In this document: piece after piece, positions 7,377 to 14,344 of the stretch
Layout: each line of letters begins with the position of its first letter
Numbering within the stretch: position 1 is the first letter of the stretch
NCBI GenBank assembly: GCA_001874305.1
Contig: MPCU01000005.1
Span: 327,923 to 391,922 of the forward strand
Reading direction: 5' to 3'
DNA length: 64,000 nt
DNA from: Bacteriovorax sp. MedPE-SWde
GTDB lineage: Bacteria > Bdellovibrionota > Bacteriovoracia > Bacteriovoracales > Bacteriovoracaceae
The notes under the pieces: model-generated
Seen by the model: the letters and a program-made list of their open reading frames with translations, nothing else
The model's database searches: none
Told to the model about the DNA's origin: nothing
Program-made: the position numbers and the translations under genes

Positions 7377-9098
7377 ATGGGCTTAATAAGTACTGGTTTT
7401 AAAATAACTAAAACGATTAGAAATATCGGTCGATTACGTGAGATAGCAACTGTCTTCGCAAAACATGGTTTTGATGAAGTTATTTCTCAAGGTGTTCTTG
7501 CTAAAATCCCTGGATTTGTTTTACCAAAATCTACAAAGAATAAAATAAAAGATGAATTAGAAAAGAAAGAAGAAAGTTCTTGGGGGGGAATATTAGGGTA
7601 TCGCCTCAGGCTTTGTTTTGAAGAGCTAGGTCCAGCCTTCGTAAAGTTCGGTCAGTTGTTATCTTCTCGAGAAGATATCTTTGATGAAGATTTCATCACT
7701 CAGATGCAAATGCTCAGGGATAAAGTTAGTCCGCTTCCTTTTTCGGACGTAAAGGACTCTGTTGAAGAGTCTTTAGGTCATAAGGTAGAGGACTTATTTG
7801 AATTTGTTACAGATAAACCAATTGGAACCGCTTCTATTGGCCTTGTTTATGCGGCAAAGCTAAAAACGGGTGAATCTGTAGTATTAAAAGTAAAAAGGCC
7901 TGGAATAGAAAAGTTAATTGAAACAGATCTCTCGATTTTATTATTTATGGCAACTCAGTCTGAGAGAGCTGGTGATGAAGTTAAGTACTTGGGTCCTTCA
8001 AAAGTTATTGAAGACTTCGCAGTCTCTCTGCAAAATGAGCTAAATTTTAATATTGAAGCTCTAAACTGTGAAAGACTGCAAAAAATAATAGAAAAGTATG
8101 ATGAGGAAGAGCTCTTCTATCTGCCCAAGATCTATAAAGAGCATACCTCAGATGACCTTCTTGTGATGGAATTGATTGATGGGATTCCTTTTAGTGACAA
8201 GAACAGAATTAATGAAAAAATAGATGAACTAGAAGATAAGTTAAATAAGAGTGTTCATATTTTTTTAAAGACATTCTTAAATGAAGGTTTTTTCCACGCT
8301 GACTTACATGGTGGAAATTTCTTTTATACTAAAGATGAGAAAATTGCTCTTATTGACTTTGGTCTAGTAGGGAGTTTGAGTAGATCAGGTCGTCAAAATT
8401 TCTTAGCAATAATATATTCATTACTTACTTACAATTTTGAAAGCTTAGTTTATGAGTTTCTAGATGTAGCAGAATATGAAGGAGTCCCTGATGTTGATAA
8501 GCTTATCTCAGATATCAAATACTCTTTAGGTCCATATATTGGCCTAACAGTTCAGCAGACGAACTTTACGGTTGTTTTCAGATCAATTGTGAGAACACTT
8601 CGTGAACATCAAATACTCTTACCAAGAGAGTGGTTTATTGTATTTAGAGCAATGATGACTCTTGATGGAGTAGGTAAGTCACTTGGAATGGATTTTGATC
8701 TCTTTAAAATCCTCGAAAAAGACGTACATGGCTTAATTAAAGAAAATTTTAAAAAAGAAGCATTTGTTGAAGATGCATTATGGGTTGGAAGGGATATTCT
8801 ATCTTCTTCTCGTATGATGCCTAGACACCTAAGGTGGTTCTTTAAAGAATGGTCAAAGAATAACTATGCCTTTGAAGTTAAACACCAAGGACATGAAACA
8901 GCCTTTGAAAAGCTCTCTTCAGCTGTATACTTCTTAGGTATATGTATGATTGCTAGTGTACTCTTCTTTGCTGGCTTAAATATGGTTGATCCTGTAATTC
9001 TACAAAGTGGATACTTTAGACAGGTTCCAATCGTAACCTATATCCTTTGGTTTATGTCGTTCACTCTTGTTATGTTTGGGCTAAGAAAAAGAATTTAG
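7377..9098 (+). CDS. ubiB: UbiB/ABC1-family atypical kinase
   Basis: A 573-residue member of the UbiB/AarF/COQ8 family, needed in other bacteria for ubiquinone synthesis. Visible motifs: FVKFGQLLSSR (the KxGQ motif), the Ala-rich loop in IGTASIGLVYAA, VVLKVKRPG with the catalytic Lys, NELNFNIEA, FFHADLHGGNFFY (catalytic loop) and IALIDFGLVGSL (DFG). Two predicted membrane helices at the C-terminus, YFLGICMIASVLFFAGLNMV and VTYILWFMSFTLVMFGL, are typical of the family. The start is supported by GGTGG ahead of ATG. No other quinone gene lies next to it; it is a single gene between divergent and convergent neighbours. Confidence 0.92.
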   Translation: MGLISTGFKITKTIRNIGRLREIATVFAKHGFDEVISQGVLAKIPGFVLPKSTKNKIKDELEKKEESSWGGILGYRLRLCFEELGPAFVKFGQLLSSREDIFDEDFITQMQMLRDKVSPLPFSDVKDSVEESLGHKVEDLFEFVTDKPIGTASIGLVYAAKLKTGESVVLKVKRPGIEKLIETDLSILLFMATQSERAGDEVKYLGPSKVIEDFAVSLQNELNFNIEALNCERLQKIIEKYDEEELFYLPKIYKEHTSDDLLVMELIDGIPFSDKNRINEKIDELEDKLNKSVHIFLKTFLNEGFFHADLHGGNFFYTKDEKIALIDFGLVGSLSRSGRQNFLAIIYSLLTYNFESLVYEFLDVAEYEGVPDVDKLISDIKYSLGPYIGLTVQQTNFTVVFRSIVRTLREHQILLPREWFIVFRAMMTLDGVGKSLGMDFDLFKILEKDVHGLIKENFKKEAFVEDALWVGRDILSSSRMMPRHLRWFFKEWSKNNYAFEVKHQGHETAFEKLSSAVYFLGICMIASVLFFAGLNMVDPVILQSGYFRQVPIVTYILWFMSFTLVMFGLRKRI

Positions 9099-9108
9099 CC
9101 CTATTGTC

Positions 9109-10137
9109 CTAGATACTATCGAGTCCTGGTATAAAGAACCAATTTCCGTAAGGAGCAAATTCTTGTGCCGGGGTCGGACCAAATATAAATGCTAAGAATT
9201 CATCAGTAGATAGAGTGAAGTTTTCATCTTTAAAACTAAAGAAAATTTTCGATGACTCAATATCATTAATGATGAGGTCATTAGAAAAAATTCCACTAAT
9301 AAATTTTTTGAAAAGCTCTAGGTTTCCAATTTTAAGTATGCCTATATAAAGAGACTGTACTGATGTCATATAGGAAAGGTGCTTTTCTGGTAGCCAAACT
9401 TTATATTCACTAAACTTTTTAAGCATGTCTTGGTCATTGAAGAATGAACATTCATGTATGACACCTGTGAGATCAAACCCTTTGTTTATAAAGAAGTAAT
9501 TAGTAATTTCATTACCATTTCTTTCTATATATATATCCGTAGTTTTAATATTGCTTAGTGTATCCCAGTTTCGTGGAGATCTCTTTGGAGTAATATAGTC
9601 ATTATGGTTATGCTTATATAGCTTATGAAGATTTTTAATATCTGACTCAGATAAATCTTTTAACTTATACTTTTTAAATCCAATAGTATTAAAGTAGTCT
9701 TCATTTTCTTCTTTAGCTCCTAGTTGAATAACGGAGCCAAATTCATAGAATTCGTACTTTCTGTATAGTGCTGCCTTATCACTCCATAAAATGAAGAAGG
9801 AGCACTTCTTTGAATACCTTTGGAGAACATAATTAAATAATTCTTTAAAGTGGCCCTTGCCTCTATGCTCTTGTGAAACAGCAACTCCACCAATGAGAGC
9901 AACTAAGGTAGTGGTTTCACCCTTATAAAACTCTCTGAGGTTAATGCCAATATGAGCAACGACAGTATCGCCATCAATAAGAATGTGATTATGCTTATGA
10001 TTAGATGGATCTAGTAAGCTGTAGAAGTCATTTTCAAACGAATGACCTGGGGGATAGTTAAATGATGCCTCTATTAAAGAGAGAGTCTCATTATAGAGTT
10101 CAGGTTTTTCAGCAAGGGTCGTTTGTATAATGGCCAT
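9109..10137 (-). CDS. GNAT-family N-acetyltransferase
   Basis: A 342-residue protein whose first ~150 residues form a GNAT acetyltransferase domain: VVAHIGINLREF, VALIGGVAVSQEHRGKGHFKELF (acetyl-CoA pyrophosphate loop, R/Q-x-x-G-x-G/A as EHRGKG) and the C-terminal LYRKYEFYEFG. The remaining ~190 residues may be a second, degenerate GNAT-like domain as in Eis-type proteins, but I see no motif. The substrate is unknown. Start ATG at 10137 has AGGA close upstream. It is convergent with the UbiB-type gene, with 10 bases between the stops, and divergent from the flagellins. Confidence 0.85.
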   Translation of the reverse strand: MAIIQTTLAEKPELYNETLSLIEASFNYPPGHSFENDFYSLLDPSNHKHNHILIDGDTVVAHIGINLREFYKGETTTLVALIGGVAVSQEHRGKGHFKELFNYVLQRYSKKCSFFILWSDKAALYRKYEFYEFGSVIQLGAKEENEDYFNTIGFKKYKLKDLSESDIKNLHKLYKHNHNDYITPKRSPRNWDTLSNIKTTDIYIERNGNEITNYFFINKGFDLTGVIHECSFFNDQDMLKKFSEYKVWLPEKHLSYMTSVQSLYIGILKIGNLELFKKFISGIFSNDLIINDIESSKIFFSFKDENFTLSTDEFLAFIFGPTPAQEFAPYGNWFFIPGLDSI

Positions 10138-10329
10138 TTTCCTATCTTTATTAGTTAGTAGTTGGGTTAAATAATTACTTTAACTATTTTTTAAAAATGT
10201 TTAATTATTTTACACTTTTTTTCTAATGACTATAAAAGTCAACTCAGAACGCAGTATTCTTACTTTAATATCAATAGGTTATGGCACACTAGGCAAAATA
10301 CTCCTGTCTAAAGATTGTGCGATTTTTTA

Positions 10330-10356
10330 TAAAGTTTCCAGAATCTGGGGCGATAA
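10330..10356 (+). promoter_or_regulatory. Sigma-28 (FliA) promoter of first flagellin gene
   Basis: TAAAGTTT at 10330-10337, an 11-base spacer, then GGCGATAA at 10349-10356. This matches the classical flagellar sigma-28 consensus (TAAAGTTT-N11-GCCGATAA) at 15 of 16 positions with exact spacing. It lies about 90 bases upstream of the flagellin ATG, giving a leader of roughly 75-80 bases. Confidence 0.9.
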
Positions 10357-10371
10357 GACCTATGTAACTGC

Positions 10372-10390
10372 TACTGGAAGGTGTCCAGTA
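10372..10390 (+). promoter_or_regulatory. Hairpin in first flagellin leader
   Basis: TACTGGA and TCCAGTA form a perfect 7-bp stem with the 5-base loop AGGTG. It lies in the mRNA leader between the sigma-28 promoter and the ribosome binding site (AGGAGGAT ahead of ATG at 10444). The leader has several GGA triplets downstream (AGGAAGGA, TAGGAGGATG), so CsrA-type control is possible, though GGA is in this stem rather than its loop. Confidence 0.6.
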
Positions 10391-10443
10391 AAAGTTGTGC
10401 GATAGGAAGGAATCTTGTCGTAACCCGAATCTAGGAGGATGTA

Positions 10444-11292
10444 ATGGGATTAAGAATTAACACCAATGTAGCCTCGCTTAACGCTCAAAGAAATTTGAGG
10501 GGTACGCGTATTGGTATGCAACAATCACTTGAGAAATTGTCTTCAGGACAAAGAATCAACAGAGCTGGCGACGACGCTGCCGGTTTAGCAATCTCAGAAA
10601 ATTTAAAAGCACAAATTAGAGGGCTTGGACAAGCTGAAAGAAATGCTGAAGATGGTATTTCACTTGTTCAGATCGCTGAAGGTGCACTTGGAGAAGTATC
10701 GAATATCTTAATTAGATTAAGAGAACTCTCTGTACAAGCCGCTTCTGATACTATTGGTGGAACTGAAAGAAAATTCCTTAATGTTGAATTTGAGCAATTA
10801 ACGTCGGAAATCGACCGTATTGCCAACTCAACGGAATTTAACAGAGTTCCTCTATTAAATGGTACAGGTGCAGTTTTTGATATTCAAATTGGGACTAGAA
10901 ATGACCCTATATCAGACCGTTTAACATTTGACGCTTCATCTGCGGATGTAAACGTTGCGGCCCTAGGTCTTAACCTTGCTTCAGTAGCAGATAAGATCTC
11001 GGCACAGAACTCTCTGTCATCTATTGACCAAGCGATTGTTTCTGTATCTGGTATTAGAGCGGACTTTGGTGCCCTTCAAAACAGATTACAGTCTACGATC
11101 AACAACATTGCGACAAGTATTGAGAACCTCTCAGCTGCCAACTCGCGTGTTAGAGACACTGATATTGCATCAGAGACAGCTAACTTAACAAAACAAAACA
11201 TATTAATGCAAGCCGGTACTTCAGTGTTAGCGCAAGCGAACTCAAGTACAAAGTCTGCCTTAAGTCTCATTCAATCAGCGTCTCAGGGTTAA
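10444..11292 (+). CDS. fliC: Flagellin (first of two)
   Basis: A 282-residue flagellin, the filament subunit exported by the flagellar type III system. The N-terminal D0/D1 region begins MGLRINTNVASLNAQRNL and includes KLSSGQRINRAGDDAAGLAISE; the C-terminal D1/D0 region includes ENLSAANSRVRDTDIASE and ends NILMQAGTSVLAQANSSTKSALSLIQ. The central D2/D3 outer domains are absent, giving a short flagellin as usual in Bdellovibrio-like predators, whose filament is sheathed. The start is fixed by AGGAGG seven bases upstream. It is driven by the sigma-28 promoter at 10330. A second flagellin follows 290 bases downstream. Confidence 0.97.
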   Translation: MGLRINTNVASLNAQRNLRGTRIGMQQSLEKLSSGQRINRAGDDAAGLAISENLKAQIRGLGQAERNAEDGISLVQIAEGALGEVSNILIRLRELSVQAASDTIGGTERKFLNVEFEQLTSEIDRIANSTEFNRVPLLNGTGAVFDIQIGTRNDPISDRLTFDASSADVNVAALGLNLASVADKISAQNSLSSIDQAIVSVSGIRADFGALQNRLQSTINNIATSIENLSAANSRVRDTDIASETANLTKQNILMQAGTSVLAQANSSTKSALSLIQSASQG

Positions 11293-11305
11293 GCCCCCTT
11301 AGACG
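11279..11305 (+). terminator. Possible hairpin at end of first flagellin gene
   Basis: CGTCT (11279-11283) and AGACG (11301-11305) enclose GGG/CCC, making an imperfect stem across the stop codon. There is no T-run immediately after it, so it may stabilise or attenuate the transcript rather than terminate it. Low confidence. Confidence 0.35.
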
Positions 11306-11358
11306 TCTGATTAATGGACTAAGACAAATTTTTAAACGGAAAATTAGGAGCAATTAAT

Positions 11359-11376
11359 ATGTTTACTACTGAATAG
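11359..11376 (+). CDS. Possible 5-codon leader ORF (MFTTE)
   Basis: In the gap between the two flagellins, TTAGGAG stands eight bases ahead of an ATG opening a five-codon frame ending in TAG. A similar mini-ORF, MFEGD, directly precedes the second flagellin. It may be a leader peptide or a relic; the size gives no statistical support on its own. Confidence 0.25.
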   Translation: MFTTE

Positions 11377-11419
11377 AGCTTTAAAAAGTATGATGCGACT
11401 GCAAACGCTGATTACTCTA

Positions 11420-11457
11420 AAACCAAATATATCAAGAGGAAACAGAGAAATTGGTTT
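11420..11457 (+). promoter_or_regulatory. Leader hairpin upstream of second flagellin, GGA in loop
   Basis: AAACCAA (11420-11426) pairs with TTGGTTT (11451-11457); an outer ACTC/GAGT pair can extend the stem. The 24-base loop contains AAGAGGAAACA with a GGA triplet. Together with the two hairpins nearer the start codon it could be a third CsrA-type site in a long structured leader. Confidence 0.4.
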
Positions 11458-11517
11458 ATCTCGAGTAGTGACTTATTGAATGAATTGAGAACTTAATATT
11501 AATAATTGAATGGCTTT

Positions 11518-11537
11518 CGTATACACGGATGTATGCG
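11518..11537 (+). promoter_or_regulatory. CsrA-type hairpin in second flagellin leader
   Basis: CGTATACA (11518-11525) and TGTATGCG (11530-11537) form an 8-bp stem (one G-U pair) closing the tetraloop CGGA. The linear sequence ATACACGGATGT matches the CsrA/RsmA consensus RUACARGGAUGU at 11 of 12 positions, with GGA in the loop as CsrA prefers. It lies about 45 bases upstream of the flagellin ATG. Binding is inferred. Confidence 0.7.
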
Positions 11538-11545
11538 GTCAAACG

Positions 11546-11558
11546 AAACAGGAGGTTT
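11546..11558 (+). promoter_or_regulatory. Second CsrA-type hairpin overlapping an AGGAGG ribosome binding site
   Basis: AAAC (11546-11549) and GTTT (11555-11558) close a loop AGGAG that contains GGA and is also part of the AGGAGG ribosome binding site for the mini-ORF at 11562. The pair of sites, one upstream and one on the Shine-Dalgarno, parallels the CsrA sites of the Bacillus subtilis hag leader. Confidence 0.55.
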
Positions 11559-11561
11559 GGA

Positions 11562-11579
11562 ATGTTTGAAGGGGACTAA
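11562..11579 (+). CDS. Five-codon leader ORF (MFEGD) abutting the second flagellin
   Basis: AGGAGG at 11550-11555 is six bases ahead of ATG at 11562; the frame reads Met-Phe-Glu-Gly-Asp-stop and ends three bases before the flagellin ATG at 11583. The flagellin's own ribosome binding site, AAGGGG, lies inside this mini-ORF (Glu-Gly codons). Translation of the mini-ORF would therefore pass over the flagellin site, which suggests translational coupling. Function is inferred from the layout only. Confidence 0.45.
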   Translation: MFEGD

Positions 11580-11582
11580 AAA

Positions 11583-12419
11583 ATGGGCTTAAGAGTAAAT
11601 ACTAATGTTTCGTCGTTATCGGCACAAAGAACATTATCACAAACTAATAGAAGAATTAGCGATAACCTTAGAAAGTTATCGTCAGGTGAACGTATAACAA
11701 GAGCGGGGGATGACGCCGCAGGTCTGGCAATCAGTGAAAACTTGAAAGCACAGATTAGAGGAATGAGACAAGCAAAGAGAAACGCAAATGATGCTATCTC
11801 TCTCATTCAAACAGCTGAAGGTGGATTAAGTGAAGTATCGAACATCGTCATTAGGCTTAGGGAACTCGCAGTACAGTCTGCCAACGACACGTTGGGAGCA
11901 CAGGAAAGAAAATTTTCTGATATCGAGTTTCAGAACCTTAAAGAAGAGATCGATAGAATCGCACGATCAGCTGAATTTAACGGGATTAAACTCCTTGATG
12001 GAACAGGTGGCAGACTTGAATTCCAAGTTGGTATCAAAAATGATCCGATCCTTGATCGACTCACTTATGATGGCACAGGGTCAGATGCAACACTTGCTTC
12101 ACTTGGGATTTCCGCTGAAACAATCGCTTCTAAAGAAGGAGCGCAGGGCACACTTAAGAAACTCGACGATGCGTTGGTTCAAATCAACGGTACTAGAGCA
12201 ACAATGGGTGCACTACAAAACAGACTTACTTCCACTGTTAATAACCTTGGTGTGAGCGATGAAAACTTAAGTGCCGCAAATTCGCGAATTAGAGATGTTG
12301 ATATTGCAGATGAAACTGCAAAAATGACTAAAAACAACATCCTAGTTAAAGCTGGTACGTCTGTATTATCACAGGCAAATGCCGCTCCGAACGTAGCACT
12401 GCAGTTATTACAAGGATAA
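11583..12419 (+). CDS. fliC: Flagellin (second of two)
   Basis: A 278-residue flagellin paralogue of the preceding gene, with the same short D0/D1-only architecture. N-terminal motif MGLRVNTNVSSLSAQRTL with KLSSGERITRAGDDAAGLAISE; C-terminal ENLSAANSRIRDVDIADETAKMTKNNILVKAGTSVLSQANAAPNVALQLLQG region. The central part differs from the first flagellin (for example GTGGRLEFQVGIKNDPI), so the two are divergent copies, probably assembled in different filament segments. I found no sigma-28 site in the 290-base gap; it is probably transcribed from the upstream promoter or an unseen one, and its leader carries CsrA-type hairpins. A strong terminator follows. Confidence 0.96.
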   Translation: MGLRVNTNVSSLSAQRTLSQTNRRISDNLRKLSSGERITRAGDDAAGLAISENLKAQIRGMRQAKRNANDAISLIQTAEGGLSEVSNIVIRLRELAVQSANDTLGAQERKFSDIEFQNLKEEIDRIARSAEFNGIKLLDGTGGRLEFQVGIKNDPILDRLTYDGTGSDATLASLGISAETIASKEGAQGTLKKLDDALVQINGTRATMGALQNRLTSTVNNLGVSDENLSAANSRIRDVDIADETAKMTKNNILVKAGTSVLSQANAAPNVALQLLQG

Positions 12420-12430
12420 ATCAATTTCTC

Positions 12431-12476
12431 GGTGACCATAGCTTTGAATGAAGCATGGTCACCTCCTCTTATTTTC
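12431..12476 (+). terminator. Terminator after second flagellin
   Basis: GGTGACCAT, an unpaired A and GCTT pair with AAGC and ATGGTCACC around the loop TGAATG, giving a 13-bp stem with one bulge, followed by the T-rich CTCCTCTTATTTT. It closes the flagellin unit. Confidence 0.85.
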
Positions 12477-12515
12477 CCAATACCAAATACTTCCAAAAAA
12501 AATTAAAATATAAAA

Positions 12516-13520
12516 ATGAGTAATGAAAATACGGTCTTAGCACCTAAGAAGAAAACAATTCTCATTTTTGGTATATCGTCGTTTGTTGGTTCAAGCCTAG
12601 CTGAATTCTTCAAAAGAGATTATCGTGTCGTGGGAACATATAATGATCATCCAATATCAATTCCAGGAATATTAACTCTACCTTGTGATGTTTTAGTTAA
12701 GGAAGAGGTTCAGTTAATTCTCTTTTCAACAAGGCCTGATATAACGATCTATGCGGCCGGAATGTCTTCTATTATTGACTGTGCGCTTGAAGAGAAGAAA
12801 GCAGAAGCCCTGAATACAAGTGGTCTTTTTAATGTGACTGAATACTGTCAAAGGTACAAGTCACAGATAGTTTATATTTCTTCCAATTTTGTATTTTCTG
12901 GAGAAGATAAGAGTTATCTTGAAATGGATATCCCTGATCCAAACACTAGTTATGGGAGAACACAGGCTTCAGCCGAATTCTATATTCAAAAATCATCTCT
13001 GAATTACCTAGTATTTAGGGTTTGTCGTTTATACGGCAGACATATATTACCCGACGGTCAGACTTGGTTTGAAAAGTTTCAAAAATATATTAATGGAAGA
13101 GAGAATATGACTGTTGATGATTATATTAACGTCGGCTTTCTCGATGTGAGTTATATTGCTCTAATTATGAAGATTTGCTTTGAAAAAAATGTTCAAAATA
13201 GACTCTTTCAAGTTAGCTCAAACGATAAGCTTACGTTCTATGACTTCGCAAAAACATATGCCAAAGTTTTTGGGGAGAGTGATCATATGATTTCGAAAGG
13301 AAGATGGTCATATCCTGTTATGGCATCGGCCCACTCAAATGCTGCTAGTGCAGATAATAAACTACACTTTAAAATGGATGTATCAAACGTAGAAGGTTTT
13401 CTAAATATAAAGCTTCCTACGGTAGAGGAGTCATTAGAATTTACTTTTAGAAGGTATAAAGGTGTGAAGAAAGTTGGTGGGCGCCAGTCTAGTCAAGGTG
13501 ACGCCATCTCGTTTATCTAG
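12516..13520 (+). CDS. SDR-family sugar-nucleotide reductase homologue (RfbD-like), catalytic Lys replaced
   Basis: A 334-residue NAD(P)-dependent extended SDR protein, closest in pattern to dTDP-4-dehydrorhamnose reductase. It has the nucleotide loop ILIFGISSFVGSSL, CDVLVKEEV, YAAGMSSIIDC, IVYISSNFVFSGE (Ser/Thr motif) and SYGRTQASAEFY, where the Tyr of YxxxK is present (about Tyr146) but the Lys position is Gln (about Gln150). NVGFLDVSYIA and LFQVSSNDKLTFYDFAK are as in RfbD. Loss of the Lys suggests altered or no reductase activity. It follows the flagellins but lies beyond a terminator; a role in surface or flagellin glycosylation is only a guess. No good ribosome binding site is visible before ATG. 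Confidence 0.75.
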   Translation: MSNENTVLAPKKKTILIFGISSFVGSSLAEFFKRDYRVVGTYNDHPISIPGILTLPCDVLVKEEVQLILFSTRPDITIYAAGMSSIIDCALEEKKAEALNTSGLFNVTEYCQRYKSQIVYISSNFVFSGEDKSYLEMDIPDPNTSYGRTQASAEFYIQKSSLNYLVFRVCRLYGRHILPDGQTWFEKFQKYINGRENMTVDDYINVGFLDVSYIALIMKICFEKNVQNRLFQVSSNDKLTFYDFAKTYAKVFGESDHMISKGRWSYPVMASAHSNAASADNKLHFKMDVSNVEGFLNIKLPTVEESLEFTFRRYKGVKKVGGRQSSQGDAISFI

Positions 13521-13526
13521 TGTTTT

Positions 13527-14063
13527 TTATCTCGCTGAAAGTTTAATGAACTCAGCGAGGTAGTGCTTAACTAGAGCATCACTATCAACATCTTCGTTAC
13601 CAAATTTCCAAGCAATTTTATTAAATGGACCTATGTGAGCACGAATTTCGTGAGTTGCTGTCTCTCCATGGGATTGACTCTCATTAACTCTAGCACTGAA
13701 GACATCTTTACCATTAGATAGAAAACCAATACTGATAAGGTCATCAGCTCTTCTTGCAAAAATTAATCTTAATGAATTTCTATAGAGCATAAAGTCGTTA
13801 ATAGTATTCGCTATTTTGAATATCTTTATAGTACTTCCAGAGTCTTCACCACGGTATTGGTTAAATTTATGAGTGTAGATCTCGAATAAATCTCGAACTT
13901 GATTCATAAAGTTAATTGATGACTCTTCAAGTTGGTAAGAAGGGTTAAGGTGATCGTTGAAATTAACAATACCCGACTCTTCCATATTGATTTCCTCAAG
14001 AGCGAGGTTCTCAATCCATTTTGTCGATACTTCCGTTGTACTATCTTGTTTAATGATATCCAT
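13527..14063 (-). CDS. Uncharacterised protein, 178 residues
   Basis: I do not recognise this protein. It has no signal peptide or membrane segment, an acidic N-terminal third, and a mixed C-terminal part with motifs FMLYRNSLRLIFARRADDLISIGF and THEIRAHIGPFNKIAWKFGNEDVDSDALVKHYL. It looks like a soluble single-domain protein. It is convergent with the SDR gene (six bases between stops), and its first ~140 bases up to the repeat region are AT-rich. A perfect CTCGCTG/CAGCGAG hairpin sits in its last codons (13531-13557) but without a T-run on either strand. Confidence 0.65.
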   Translation of the reverse strand: MDIIKQDSTTEVSTKWIENLALEEINMEESGIVNFNDHLNPSYQLEESSINFMNQVRDLFEIYTHKFNQYRGEDSGSTIKIFKIANTINDFMLYRNSLRLIFARRADDLISIGFLSNGKDVFSARVNESQSHGETATHEIRAHIGPFNKIAWKFGNEDVDSDALVKHYLAEFIKLSAR

Positions 14064-14103
14064 ACTTTAATGATGAAGAAAATTGTGGGGTATGTCAATG
14101 TGC

Positions 14104-14229
14104 CCGCGCTCAAAACACGAGAGTGTTTTGACGTCGGAGCTCTGGATGCGTCACGTAGTGATGCTGAACAGCCTGCAGGTTACCGTCATGCACTTGTGTC
14201 ACCACAGTGACATTAATGCATGGGCGGAG
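14104..14229 (+). repeat. Dispersed palindromic repeat, copy A
   Basis: Contains two perfect hairpins: CAAAACAC/GTGTTTTG (14111-14130) with loop GAGA, and TGTCAC/GTGACA (14197-14212) with loop CACA. Between them are GTCGGAGCTC and TACCGT; it ends in GCATGGGCGGA. The reverse complement of 44326-44410 shows the same hairpins, GTCGGAGCTC, TACCGT and GCATGGGCGGA in the same order, but lacks about 37 bases between GAGCTC and TACCGT. Copy A lies between two divergent genes, so it is not simply a terminator. Confidence 0.8.
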
Positions 14230-14315
14230 ACCATCTAGTTCATATAAAAAATCAGAGTGAAGTTTAAAAAGAAAAGTAAGGAGTCTCATAGCCAGCAGTT
14301 TGAAAGTCTCCGCCC
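14222..14315. repeat. Inverted repeat GGGCGGAGAC / GTCTCCGCCC
   Basis: Perfect 10-bp arms at 14222-14231 and 14306-14315 enclosing 74 AT-rich bases. The left arm is the end of repeat copy A, so the right arm may be part of a second, inverted and degraded copy, or the whole may fold as one RNA. Confidence 0.55.
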
Positions 14316-14344
14316 GTCATACGACAGGTGGATGTAGTAGATAA

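Larger units (their letters stand above)
10138..10443. other. Flagellin upstream region
   Basis: This 306-base gap separates the GNAT gene from the first flagellin. It contains a strong sigma-28 promoter (10330-10356), a leader hairpin (10372-10390), and a repeated 9-mer TTGTGCGAT at about 10314 and 10394. The stretch 10140-10260 is very AT-rich and should hold the divergent GNAT promoter. A TGGCAC at 10282 looks like sigma-54 but its -12 GC is two bases too close, so I do not call it. Confidence 0.6.

Noticed and set aside
10282-10295. Sigma-54-like TGGCAC upstream of the first flagellin
   Set aside because: The GC is only 10 bases after the GG instead of 12; a full sigma-28 site lies downstream.
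11830-12255. 141-residue plus-strand ORF inside the second flagellin
   Set aside because: Shadow frame of a clear flagellin gene; amino-acid usage is not protein-like.
13531-13559. Strong hairpin between the SDR gene and the convergent unknown gene
   Set aside because: CTCGCTG/CAGCGAG stem is perfect but there is no T-run downstream on either strand, and it lies in coding sequence; not called a terminator.
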